Notes under the pieces: generated by a model | The model's input: the letters and a program-made list of their open reading frames with translations, nothing else | Told to the model about the DNA's origin: nothing | The model's database searches: none | Shown here: piece after piece, positions 1-6,253 of the stretch | Layout of the letters: the number at the start of each line of letters is the position of its first letter | How positions within the stretch are numbered: position 1 is the first letter of the stretch | Translations under genes and position numbers: made by a program | Origin: Campylobacterales bacterium | Lineage (GTDB): Bacteria > Campylobacterota > Campylobacteria > Campylobacterales > QNZT01 | Direction: 5' to 3' | Assembly: GCA_027081495.1 (NCBI GenBank) | Contig: JALWKJ010000228.1 | Span: 1 to 9,643, forward strand | Length of the DNA: 9,643 bases

Positions 1-2
1 GC

Positions 3-71
3 ACCGAACAAGTAAACCTGTGGGTGCAAGCAAGCGGAGCCAGAGATCGATTTTTAACTTTTGCAATATAA
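3..71 (+). CDS. Possible 3' tail of an unidentified gene (partial)
   Basis: Frame 3 is open from the window edge to a TAA at 69-71 and would encode about 22 residues ending ARDRFLTFAI. The mix of residues looks protein-like, and the GC content falls after the stop, as expected for a gene end followed by an intergenic stretch. Frame 2 is also open to a TGA at 98-100, and the minus strand is open too, so the assignment is weak. No family can be recognised from so short a piece. Confidence 0.25.
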   Translation, partial: TEQVNLWVQASGARDRFLTFAI

Positions 72-131
72 AGAAAACCCCAAATATACAAGTTCCATGA
101 TTAAAACAACGGATACATAGAGAATTTTCAA

Positions 132-152
132 AGTTTTTATTCACAAAAAACT
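132..152 (-). terminator. Weak AT-rich hairpin downstream of the deiminase gene
   Basis: AGTTTTT (132-138) and AAAAACT (146-152) form a 7-bp inverted repeat with a 7-base loop, 5 bases past the agmatine deiminase stop codon. It has little GC in the stem and no good T-tract on either strand, so it is at best a weak terminator. I see nothing else in 72-157. Confidence 0.2.
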
Positions 153-157
153 ATAAA

Positions 158-1183
158 TTATTTTGAAAGATCATGTAAAAGCTCTCTATATTTCGCCACT
201 TGCATTGTCGAGCAGTGGATGGAGCCTCCCTCTTCGATTAGTCGGGTCGCTTTGATGGGGATTATTTCGCGTGTGGGGAAAAGTTTTTTGAAAAGCTTGA
301 TCATCTCGCTATCTCGCGCATCTTCGTAAGTCGGCAGCAGTATGGCATGATTTGTGATGAGAAAGTTGGCGTAGGCGGCGGGTAAACGACGGTCGTTTTT
401 GTATTTTGCCGATGGAAGCGGCAGAGGGATTAGTTTGTATGGTTTTTCGTTTAGCGTGCGAAAGGTTTGCAACTGCTCTTTCATCTTTTTGAGCTCTTTG
501 AAGTGAGGCTCTTTTGGATCGTCGCATGACACATAGGCTATCGTTTCTTGGTTGATAAATCTTGCAAGCGTGTCTATATGAGCGTCCGTATCGTCGCCTA
601 TGAGTTCTCCATGATCTAGCCAAAGGATGCGTTTTAGTCCAAAAAGTTCTATAAGTCTATTTTCGATCTCCTCTTTTGTCATATTTGGATTTCGGTTGGG
701 ATTTAACAGGCATTTCGAAGTGGTTAAAAGAGTGCCCGATCCGTCGCTCTCAATCGAGCCTCCTTCTAAAATCATCTCTTGGCGAAGCAGAGCAGAGAAT
801 TCAAAATATAGATTTTTGTAAAGAAACTCCGTTACGCGATCGTCAAGCGAAGCGTCAAATTTTTCACCCCAGCCGTTGAAACAAAAGTCGATCAATTTTC
901 TTTCATTTTCCTCATAGACGGAGATAGGACCAAAATCTCGTATCCATGTGTCGTTCGTGTCAAATTCGACAAAAGAGATATTGTCGGTGCGGCAAAACAT
1001 TTTTTTGACTCTGTTTATGTCATCACATACTAAAATGAGCTTTTGTTTGAAACAAATGGAGCTTGCTATGCGTAAAAATACCGATTCGGCGCTTTTTAGA
1101 TCATCCGCCCAGTCGCTGTTTTTATGGGGAAAAACCATCAAGATACTATCTTGCGTCTCCCATTCGGCGGGTAATCTTTTCAT
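158..1183 (-). CDS. aguA: Agmatine deiminase / peptidylarginine deiminase family protein
   Basis: A 341-residue guanidine-modifying enzyme of the PAD_porph/agmatine deiminase family, which converts agmatine to N-carbamoylputrescine plus ammonia in the arginine-to-putrescine route. The family's active-site pieces are all visible: WIRDFGP (80-86), EGGS (140-143), GDDTDAHID (196-204, with His202) and EEGGSIHCSTMQ, where Cys324 is the expected nucleophile. The N-terminus (LPAEWETQDSILMVFPH) is the typical family start, which supports this ATG. Length is near the usual 340-370. It is the second gene of a minus-strand operon: its ATG overlaps the TGA of the upstream kinase (ATGA, 1180-1183), and no good Shine-Dalgarno precedes it, so translational coupling is likely. 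Neither the carbamoylputrescine amidase nor arginine decarboxylase is in the window. A different guanidino substrate remains possible. Family certain, substrate likely. Confidence 0.9.
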   Translation of the reverse strand: MKRLPAEWETQDSILMVFPHKNSDWADDLKSAESVFLRIASSICFKQKLILVCDDINRVKKMFCRTDNISFVEFDTNDTWIRDFGPISVYEENERKLIDFCFNGWGEKFDASLDDRVTEFLYKNLYFEFSALLRQEMILEGGSIESDGSGTLLTTSKCLLNPNRNPNMTKEEIENRLIELFGLKRILWLDHGELIGDDTDAHIDTLARFINQETIAYVSCDDPKEPHFKELKKMKEQLQTFRTLNEKPYKLIPLPLPSAKYKNDRRLPAAYANFLITNHAILLPTYEDARDSEMIKLFKKLFPTREIIPIKATRLIEEGGSIHCSTMQVAKYRELLHDLSK

Positions 1184-2283
1184 AAATCATGCAACTGTAT
1201 GGTGATATCGATTAAAGCCGTCAAATCCTTGATCTTTTCTCCTTCATACTCTAGTACTTCGTTTTGATTTACGATTTTTTTGTGAAAAGTCTCTATCGCT
1301 TCGGCGCTTGGGCATTTGTTTGCCCCTCCGTATGTAGTGCATGCAAAAACCGCCCAGCTTCTCGCGATTTGCATCGCTTCTTTGAAATCATGTTCGGATA
1401 TGTTTTTTTTGCCTTTTAAAACAGAGACCATTCCCGCGCAAAACGCGTCTCCCGCGCCCGTAGAGTCCATAAATTTTTCTCCAAGTTCCACCGGACGAGC
1501 CATAAAGATTTTGTCATGATTTTTCAATATCCCCAAAGCTCCAAATTTATCGAGCGTTATGATAGCGGTTATATTTAGTTTTAAAATGATTTTGAGCACA
1601 TCGTACAAAGAGGGATTGCTTGTTTTGGATTTAAAAAAATTTTTTATTTCGCATATGTTTAATTGGAAAATATCGATAAATCTTAGATAAGGCTTCCAAA
1701 ACAAAAAGCCGTGTTCGAGCTGAGACGCTCCGAAATTTACATAAATCAAAATATTTTTATCGGCAAAATATTTTATGGCAAAAACGGTGCTTAGCTCTTC
1801 GGGATGATTGCAAAGAGCCGGTTTATCGTTGTGGATATGTCCTATGATCAAAGCGGAAGGATTTTGAGTCTCTTTCAACCTTTGGGCGATGAAAGGGCGG
1901 AATCTATTTTTATCGTTTTTATCATGAGTTAAAATCGTTCTTTTATTTCCTTCTACTATGATGGTAGATTTTGGAGTTTGGACTTTCGGTATGAAAAACT
2001 CTTTTTTTTCTATAAAATAGCGAATTTTCGGATCCTCGGCGATCAAAGCCGACGATATGCTCTTTTGGATTTGAATCCCGGCATAATCGTCTCCTAGATA
2101 TAAAAGCGGATAGACTCTCTCTCCCGTACAAAGAAGTCTCATCGTATAGTTGACGCCGCTTCCGCCGTAAAGTTCTTCTATTTCTACGGAGTTTTTAGCG
2201 CCTTGAACGATCTCTTCCTCGCTTTTTACGATATATTCGACATTTGCGCCGCCTATGACGATGATATTTCTAATCTCTTCCAT
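1180..2283 (-). CDS. PfkB/ribokinase-family carbohydrate kinase, substrate unknown
   Basis: A 367-residue protein with the ribokinase fold signature set. The N-terminal strand IIVIGGANVEY (7-17) is followed by a second glycine motif GGSGVN (40-45) in the sugar-binding lid region. The C-terminal PfkB signature DSTGAGDAFCAGM (273-285) carries the anion-hole GAGD, with Asp279 the expected catalytic base. Such kinases phosphorylate sugars or nucleosides using ATP. At residue 16, where many members have Asp (GGANVD), this one has Glu, so the substrate pocket may be non-standard and I do not assign ribokinase, adenosine kinase or fructokinase. It is longer than the usual ~300-320 residues, with a C-terminal tail beyond about 340. 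It is the first gene of the operon with the agmatine deiminase (4-base overlap) and is divergent from the aldehyde dehydrogenase. The ATG at 2283 is the only reasonable start: the preceding in-frame stretch has no start codon before a TGA. Confidence 0.85.
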   Translation of the reverse strand: MEEIRNIIVIGGANVEYIVKSEEEIVQGAKNSVEIEELYGGSGVNYTMRLLCTGERVYPLLYLGDDYAGIQIQKSISSALIAEDPKIRYFIEKKEFFIPKVQTPKSTIIVEGNKRTILTHDKNDKNRFRPFIAQRLKETQNPSALIIGHIHNDKPALCNHPEELSTVFAIKYFADKNILIYVNFGASQLEHGFLFWKPYLRFIDIFQLNICEIKNFFKSKTSNPSLYDVLKIILKLNITAIITLDKFGALGILKNHDKIFMARPVELGEKFMDSTGAGDAFCAGMVSVLKGKKNISEHDFKEAMQIARSWAVFACTTYGGANKCPSAEAIETFHKKIVNQNEVLEYEGEKIKDLTALIDITIQLHDL

Positions 2284-2290
2284 AAAATCA

Positions 2291-2326
2291 ATTATAATAT
2301 ATTTTGCCTTGACGATATATCGTCAA
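2291..2326 (-). promoter_or_regulatory. Putative promoter of the kinase-deiminase operon
   Basis: On the minus strand a perfect TATAAT lies at 2296-2291 and an overlapping TATATT at 2301-2296. A TTGACG from the palindrome (2326-2321) sits 19 bases before TATATT and 24 before TATAAT. The spacing is imperfect, but -35 elements are weak in Campylobacterota, where the -10 dominates. Initiation 6-7 bases past TATAAT would fall at or next to the ATG (2283), giving a leaderless or nearly leaderless message. No Shine-Dalgarno is seen. Confidence 0.45.
2309..2326. promoter_or_regulatory. Perfect 18-bp palindrome, probable operator in the divergent promoter region
   Basis: TTGACGATATATCGTCAA is identical to its reverse complement and sits in the middle of the 76-base gap between the kinase and aldehyde dehydrogenase start codons. 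Symmetry stops exactly at these 18 bases. Its left half is the -35 of the plus-strand promoter, and its right half provides the same hexamer to the minus strand. A homodimeric helix-turn-helix regulator bound here could block both promoters at once. No regulator gene is in the window. Confidence 0.55.
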
Positions 2327-2337
2327 TATGTTAAAAT
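2309..2337 (+). promoter_or_regulatory. Sigma-70 promoter of the aldehyde dehydrogenase gene
   Basis: The -35 TTGACG (2309-2314, 5/6 match) is followed by a 17-base spacer and the -10 TAAAAT (2332-2337, 5/6 match). The -10 is extended by TG at 2329-2330. Transcription would begin near 2344, leaving a short leader with the ribosome site at 2350-2354. The -35 lies wholly inside the 18-bp palindrome. Confidence 0.65.
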
Positions 2338-2359
2338 CTCTGAAAAATCAGGAGTTTTT

Positions 2360-3775
2360 ATGGAAGCAAAAATTTTTTTCGGAGATGTCGAGGTAGGAAA
2401 AACAAAAACAAAAGAGATAAAAAATCCATACAGCGGCGATGTAGTATCCATCTATCCCGAATGTGACGCTTCAGACGCCAAAGAGGCTTTAAATATCGCT
2501 CAAAAAGCATATGCTCAAAATAGAAAAATTTTGCTTAGTCAAAGAGTGGCTTGGATAGAAGATGTCATAGAGGCTTTAAAGCAAAACAAAGAAGATATCG
2601 CAAAAACCATAACCGATGAAGTCGCAAAACCGATTTCGTTTTCAAGAATTGAAGTCGATAGATGTATAGAAACCCTAAGACTTACGGTTTCAGCCGCCAT
2701 ACAGATGCATGGCGAGACATTCAACAGCGACGCTATGCCAAGCGGCAAAGAGACTATGAGTTTTTATAAAAGAGTTCCCGCGGGAGTAGGGGTTTTGATA
2801 ACTCCTTTTAATTTTCCTTTAAATCTCATAGCTCACAAATTAGCTCCCGCGCTCATAAGCGGTAACGCGGTAGTTTTAAAACCCACTCCCGAAGCTCCTC
2901 TTACCGCATATAAGTTCGCGAAACTTTTTATTCAAAGTAAAAATCGATCCCCAAATGCGCTTAGTCTGGTTTATGGCGATGCGGAGGTCGGAAGCACGCT
3001 TGTTAAAAGCCCGATTCCAAGAGTTATAAGTTTTACCGGAAGCGTGCCTGTGGGAGAGATCATAACCAAACAAGCGGGAATAAAAAAGGTTTCGCTTGAG
3101 CTTGGAGGAAACGCGGCGACATACATAGACAAAAGCGCCGATCTTTCAGTCGCCGCTAAAAAGTGCGCTATCGGAGCTTTCGCAAATTCGGGGCAGGTTT
3201 GCATCTCTTTGCAAAGAATCTATGCGGCAAAAAGCGTAGCAGGCGAGTTTAGCTCTCTTTTGGCAAAAGAGACGCAAAAACTTATAACGGGAGATCCTTA
3301 CGATGAAAAGACATTCATGGGACCTCTTATAAATGAAGAGGCGGCGCAAAGAGCGCAGGAGTGGGTAGAAAGCGCCGTAAAAGAGGGCGCGTCGCTTTTG
3401 GCGGGAGGAAAAAGAGACAAAAACATGTTTCCACCGACAATCCTATCGAAAGTTACGGATGAGATGAGTATAGTCTGTGAAGAGGTATTTGCGCCTATCG
3501 TAAGCATAGTGGAGGTAGAGGACTTTGACGAAGCTATTTTTAAGATAAATAATTCTCCATACGGACTTCAATACTCGATCTTTACGAACGATTTGAAAAA
3601 CACGAAAAGAGCGATAGACGAATTTGAATGCGCGGGAGTGGTCATAAACGATATACCGACTATTCGATTCGATATACAGCCTTACGGCGGAAGTAAACTA
3701 AGCGGTATAGGCAAAGAGGGACCAAAATACGCCCTAGAGGAGTTTACCGAGATAAAATCGATAGTTATCTGTTGA
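2360..3775 (+). CDS. NAD(P)-dependent aldehyde dehydrogenase
   Basis: A 471-residue member of the ALDH superfamily, oxidising an aldehyde to an acid with NAD(P)+. Visible landmarks are TPFNFPLN with oxyanion Asn151, VVLKP with cofactor-binding Lys174, the Rossmann motif FTGS (225-228), LELGG with general base Glu247, GQVCIS with catalytic Cys281, and EEVFAP with ribose-contacting Glu375. All key residues are present and the length is normal. The ATG at 2360 is preferred because AGGAG (2350-2354) lies 5 bases upstream and the promoter would start RNA near 2344. An in-frame ATG at 2255 would read through the promoter. The overall style recalls the lactaldehyde / glyceraldehyde / non-phosphorylating GAPDH branch, but the substrate cannot be decided. 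It is divergent from the PfkB kinase and shares its palindromic operator, so a joint sugar- or aldehyde-related role is an inference. Its stop directly abuts the stop of the convergent diguanylate cyclase. Confidence 0.92.
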   Translation: MEAKIFFGDVEVGKTKTKEIKNPYSGDVVSIYPECDASDAKEALNIAQKAYAQNRKILLSQRVAWIEDVIEALKQNKEDIAKTITDEVAKPISFSRIEVDRCIETLRLTVSAAIQMHGETFNSDAMPSGKETMSFYKRVPAGVGVLITPFNFPLNLIAHKLAPALISGNAVVLKPTPEAPLTAYKFAKLFIQSKNRSPNALSLVYGDAEVGSTLVKSPIPRVISFTGSVPVGEIITKQAGIKKVSLELGGNAATYIDKSADLSVAAKKCAIGAFANSGQVCISLQRIYAAKSVAGEFSSLLAKETQKLITGDPYDEKTFMGPLINEEAAQRAQEWVESAVKEGASLLAGGKRDKNMFPPTILSKVTDEMSIVCEEVFAPIVSIVEVEDFDEAIFKINNSPYGLQYSIFTNDLKNTKRAIDEFECAGVVINDIPTIRFDIQPYGGSKLSGIGKEGPKYALEEFTEIKSIVIC

Positions 3776-5698
3776 CTACTCTTGTACCTGAACCTGATTT
3801 CTGCCGCACTTTTTCGCTTTATAAAGAGCGATATCGGCTCTTTTTAAGATAGTTTTCGCGCTATCTCCGGCTTTTAGCATAGTTACGCCGAAACTTGCGG
3901 TTACGGAAGGGATGCTTTGGGGTTTGAACTCTTCGAGGATTTTTCTGAGGTTCTCGGCTTTTTTGACCGTATCTTCGAGAGTCGAATGGCGGATGATGAT
4001 GATAAACTCTTCTCCGCCCCATCGTCCAAAACTATCTTCTTCCCTGATGTTTGCCCGAATCAATTTCGTGATACATACTAAAACCTCGTCGCCGATATCA
4101 TGTCCATAGTGATCGTTAACGCTTTTAAAATGATCTATATCGAACATTATCAAACCGATTCTCTCTTTTCTCCTGTTTGAGTATTTGCAGATATTAAGAA
4201 GTATTTCATCCGTTTTTTGACGGTTATAGATATTTGTCAATTGATCATGTTGGGCTTTGTATTCTAAAAGTTTCTGTTTTATAAGAATATCGGTTATATC
4301 GTTAAATGTTATGATCGAGCTGCCGTTTTTATCGTATTCGTCTATATTGATTTGAAAAGATCTAACCTCCATATTTTTAGAGATCATATTTACGATTCTG
4401 TGTTTTTTTCGTAAAGTTCTCAAGTAATTGATACAGCCGGAGTTTTCGGGAACCTGATCAAGATGAAAACACTCTTTGCATTTTATAAAAAAACCGCATA
4501 TACATTTGTTGGTTTGAAGCATTTCTTCAAAAGAATCAAATCCGAAAAAATCGAGTACTTTTTGGTTTACTTCGATCATTTGATCGTTATCGGCTATAAC
4601 GATGAGATTATTTTGTGAATTTATAATGGTTTTTAATCTTTTATTCGCAAGTGCGAGTTCTCTGTTTTGGCGATGTATTTTTTTCTCAAACTCTTTTCTT
4701 CTGGTATGTCTCATAAAAAGAAGAATTATAATCATGCTCAAACTTATGAAGGCTATATGAAAACTATTTTTTATTTGTTCAAGATATTTACCGTCCGTTA
4801 CGGTTACGATATAAGCGATCGTTTTTTTGCCGATCGGGTCTAAAACGGGTACAAAGGTTTGTATGTAAGTATGATTTTTGAACTCTTTTGCCAAAGAGAA
4901 AGCTTCTTGCGGATTGTTTTTAAAGTGTTTATGAAATTCTAAATCATGAGGAAGCTTGATTTCTCCTTCGGTACAGTTTTTATCGACTACGAAGTCCTGA
5001 TCTATGCTACATGGTTTATAAATACTATCGGGTGAATTTAAATGTTTTGGAAGCAGAAAATTTTTGTTGATTATAAATTTCGCGTAAATTATATCTTTGT
5101 CGTTATGATTTATAATCGTATATATGGAAAATGAGAGTTCTACGCTGCCAAGATAAAGATCTTTGTCAAATAGAGGAAAAACAAAACGATAGCCGTTGCT
5201 TGAGATACCGTCCTCAAAACCGCTTATCTTTTGGCGAGTTTCATTTACATATACGACCGTTTTTCTAAAAGAGGATAAATCGTCGCCGTATTTTTCGCGA
5301 TCATGCAATCTTAAAAAACTACGGTTGTCGCTTTGGTGAAAATGTATCTGTTTGAAGTTAAATCTTTTTAATGATTGATATTTTAAAGAGAGAAGTTTAT
5401 ATAGTTTTTTGCGATATTTATCTTTTTCTTCAAGAGTTTTCGCGTAAAACGCCTGCTTTAAAATCGATTTTATTTCATCGGTATTTATAAGTGTTTCAAA
5501 CGCTATTTGCGCCTTGTCCTCAAAAGAGTTTACCGTTACGAGATATTTTGATTCGATCGATTTTGCGGTATCGTGTAGATATTCTCGGATATGCTGATCT
5601 TTTGTCCAGCGAAGCACTCCAAAGAGTAAAAGTTCAACAAAAACAAACAATAATATGGGCATTTTGTAACGCCGTATATTTTTTATCACTCTCATCAT
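3776..5698 (-). CDS. Membrane-bound diguanylate cyclase with periplasmic sensor and PAS domain
   Basis: A 640-residue protein (numbered from ATG 5698) likely to make cyclic di-GMP from two GTP at the inner membrane. Layout: TM helix ~13-31; periplasmic domain ~32-312, including a segment ~119-177 with FLRLHDREKYGDDLSSFR that resembles double-Cache (dCache_3-like) sensors; TM helix ~313-329; coiled linker; PAS ~350-470; GGDEF ~480-635. The active site is GGEEF (561-565), with MFDIDHFKSVND upstream. RxxD (552-555) sits exactly five residues before it, so the inhibitory I-site is intact. There is no EAL domain. The PAS domain has Cys399, Cys401, Cys407 and Cys410, plus Cys422. Start: ATG 5698 (a second ATG follows at 5695). 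A TTG at 5716 would add MSIFLF. No start has a clear Shine-Dalgarno. It stands alone, convergent with the aldehyde dehydrogenase and divergent from bcp. Confidence 0.9.
   Translation of the reverse strand: MMRVIKNIRRYKMPILLFVFVELLLFGVLRWTKDQHIREYLHDTAKSIESKYLVTVNSFEDKAQIAFETLINTDEIKSILKQAFYAKTLEEKDKYRKKLYKLLSLKYQSLKRFNFKQIHFHQSDNRSFLRLHDREKYGDDLSSFRKTVVYVNETRQKISGFEDGISSNGYRFVFPLFDKDLYLGSVELSFSIYTIINHNDKDIIYAKFIINKNFLLPKHLNSPDSIYKPCSIDQDFVVDKNCTEGEIKLPHDLEFHKHFKNNPQEAFSLAKEFKNHTYIQTFVPVLDPIGKKTIAYIVTVTDGKYLEQIKNSFHIAFISLSMIIILLFMRHTRRKEFEKKIHRQNRELALANKRLKTIINSQNNLIVIADNDQMIEVNQKVLDFFGFDSFEEMLQTNKCICGFFIKCKECFHLDQVPENSGCINYLRTLRKKHRIVNMISKNMEVRSFQINIDEYDKNGSSIITFNDITDILIKQKLLEYKAQHDQLTNIYNRQKTDEILLNICKYSNRRKERIGLIMFDIDHFKSVNDHYGHDIGDEVLVCITKLIRANIREEDSFGRWGGEEFIIIIRHSTLEDTVKKAENLRKILEEFKPQSIPSVTASFGVTMLKAGDSAKTILKRADIALYKAKKCGRNQVQVQE
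3823..3845 (+). terminator. Possible intrinsic terminator of the aldehyde dehydrogenase, inside the cyclase gene
   Basis: AAAGAGC (3823-3829) and GCTCTTT (3837-3843) form a 7-bp stem with a 7-base loop; the T-run extends to 3845. It lies 47 bases past the dehydrogenase stop, within the antisense of the conserved cyclase end RADIALYKAKK. The T-tract is partly used by the stem, and the symmetry may simply follow from the codons, so confidence is low. Confidence 0.28.
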
Positions 5699-5725
5699 AA
5701 AAAGAAATATCGACAAAACCGTTTT

Positions 5726-5754
5726 TTGTTTTAGAAGTGATGTTGTGTTAAAAT
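5726..5754 (+). promoter_or_regulatory. Extended -10 promoter of bcp and the following cluster
   Basis: TTGTTT (5726-5731) lies 17 bases before TAAAAT (5749-5754), which is preceded by TGT (5746-5748). The nonamer TGTTAAAAT is identical to that of the aldehyde dehydrogenase promoter (2329-2337). The -35 is poor, the -10 good. The expected start near 5761 leaves a short leader with AAGGAG at 5775-5780, 5 bases before the bcp ATG. Confidence 0.55.
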
Positions 5755-5769
5755 TAAAAAATTTAATTT
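5751..5769. promoter_or_regulatory. 19-bp AT-rich inverted repeat over the bcp promoter start region
   Basis: AAATTAAA (5751-5758) and TTTAATTT (5762-5769) are perfect 8-bp arms around a 3-base AAA spacer. The repeat overlaps the end of the -10 and the predicted start site, a position typical of repressor sites. Size and AT content are like Fur/PerR-type boxes, and a peroxiredoxin would be a natural PerR target. In such AT-rich DNA a chance repeat is also plausible. Confidence 0.35.
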
Positions 5770-5785
5770 AAAACAAGGAGTCGTT

Positions 5786-6253
5786 ATGTTGGAAATCGGC
5801 ACAAAAGCCCCGGAGTTTTGTTTGCCAAATCAGGATGAAACGGAAATTTGTCTAAGAGATCTCAAAGGTAAATGGGTGGTTCTTTATTTTTATCCAAAAG
5901 ACAATACTCCAGGCTGTACGACGGAAGCCTGCGATTTTACCGCGGCAATGCCGGAATTTGAGGATCTTGACGCTATCATTTTGGGAGTTAGCCCCGATAG
6001 TCCCAAAAAACATAGAAATTTTATCGAAAAAAAAGATTTGAAAATAACTCTACTCTCAGATGAGAATAAAGAGGTTTTAGAAAAATACGAGGTATGGCAA
6101 CTGAAAAAAATGTGCGGAAGAGAGTATATGGGTGTCGTAAGAACGACATATCTTATAGATCCGGATGGAAATATCGCCGCATCTTGGGGAAATGTCAGAG
6201 TAAAAGGACATGTCCAAAAAGTAGGTGAAAAACTAAAAGAGCTTCGGGGTTGA
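5786..6253 (+). CDS. bcp: Thioredoxin-dependent peroxiredoxin, Bcp/PrxQ family
   Basis: A 155-residue cytoplasmic thiol peroxidase that reduces hydrogen peroxide and organic hydroperoxides, recycled by thioredoxin. The signature YPKDNTPGCTTEACDF contains the peroxidatic Cys44 and, five residues later, Cys49 in the resolving position of the PrxQ subtype. The C-terminal PDGNIAASW is also family-typical, and the length is standard. The start is well supported by AAGGAG at 5775-5780, 5 bases upstream. It is the first gene of a rightward cluster with its own extended -10 promoter and a nearby AT-rich inverted repeat that might confer oxidative-stress control. Its TGA overlaps the TTG start of queH (TTGA, 6250-6253), so the two are co-translated. 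From memory, C. jejuni keeps bcp at this same place upstream of a queH homolog and fabZ. Confidence 0.95.
   Translation: MLEIGTKAPEFCLPNQDETEICLRDLKGKWVVLYFYPKDNTPGCTTEACDFTAAMPEFEDLDAIILGVSPDSPKKHRNFIEKKDLKITLLSDENKEVLEKYEVWQLKKMCGREYMGVVRTTYLIDPDGNIAASWGNVRVKGHVQKVGEKLKELRG

Noticed and set aside
1..27. Small RNA or SRP RNA end suggested by GCACC...GGTGC pairing
   Set aside because: Only a 5-bp stem with a 17-base loop and no conserved RNA motif; the edge of the window prevents judging it.
2255..2359. Longer N-terminus for the aldehyde dehydrogenase from an ATG at 2255
   Set aside because: It would overlap the start of the divergent kinase and be encoded across the operator and promoter; AGGAG 5 bases before ATG 2360 fits far better.
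5699..5716. TTG start at 5716 for the diguanylate cyclase
   Set aside because: It adds only six residues and lacks a Shine-Dalgarno; the ATG at 5698 is simpler. It is not excluded.
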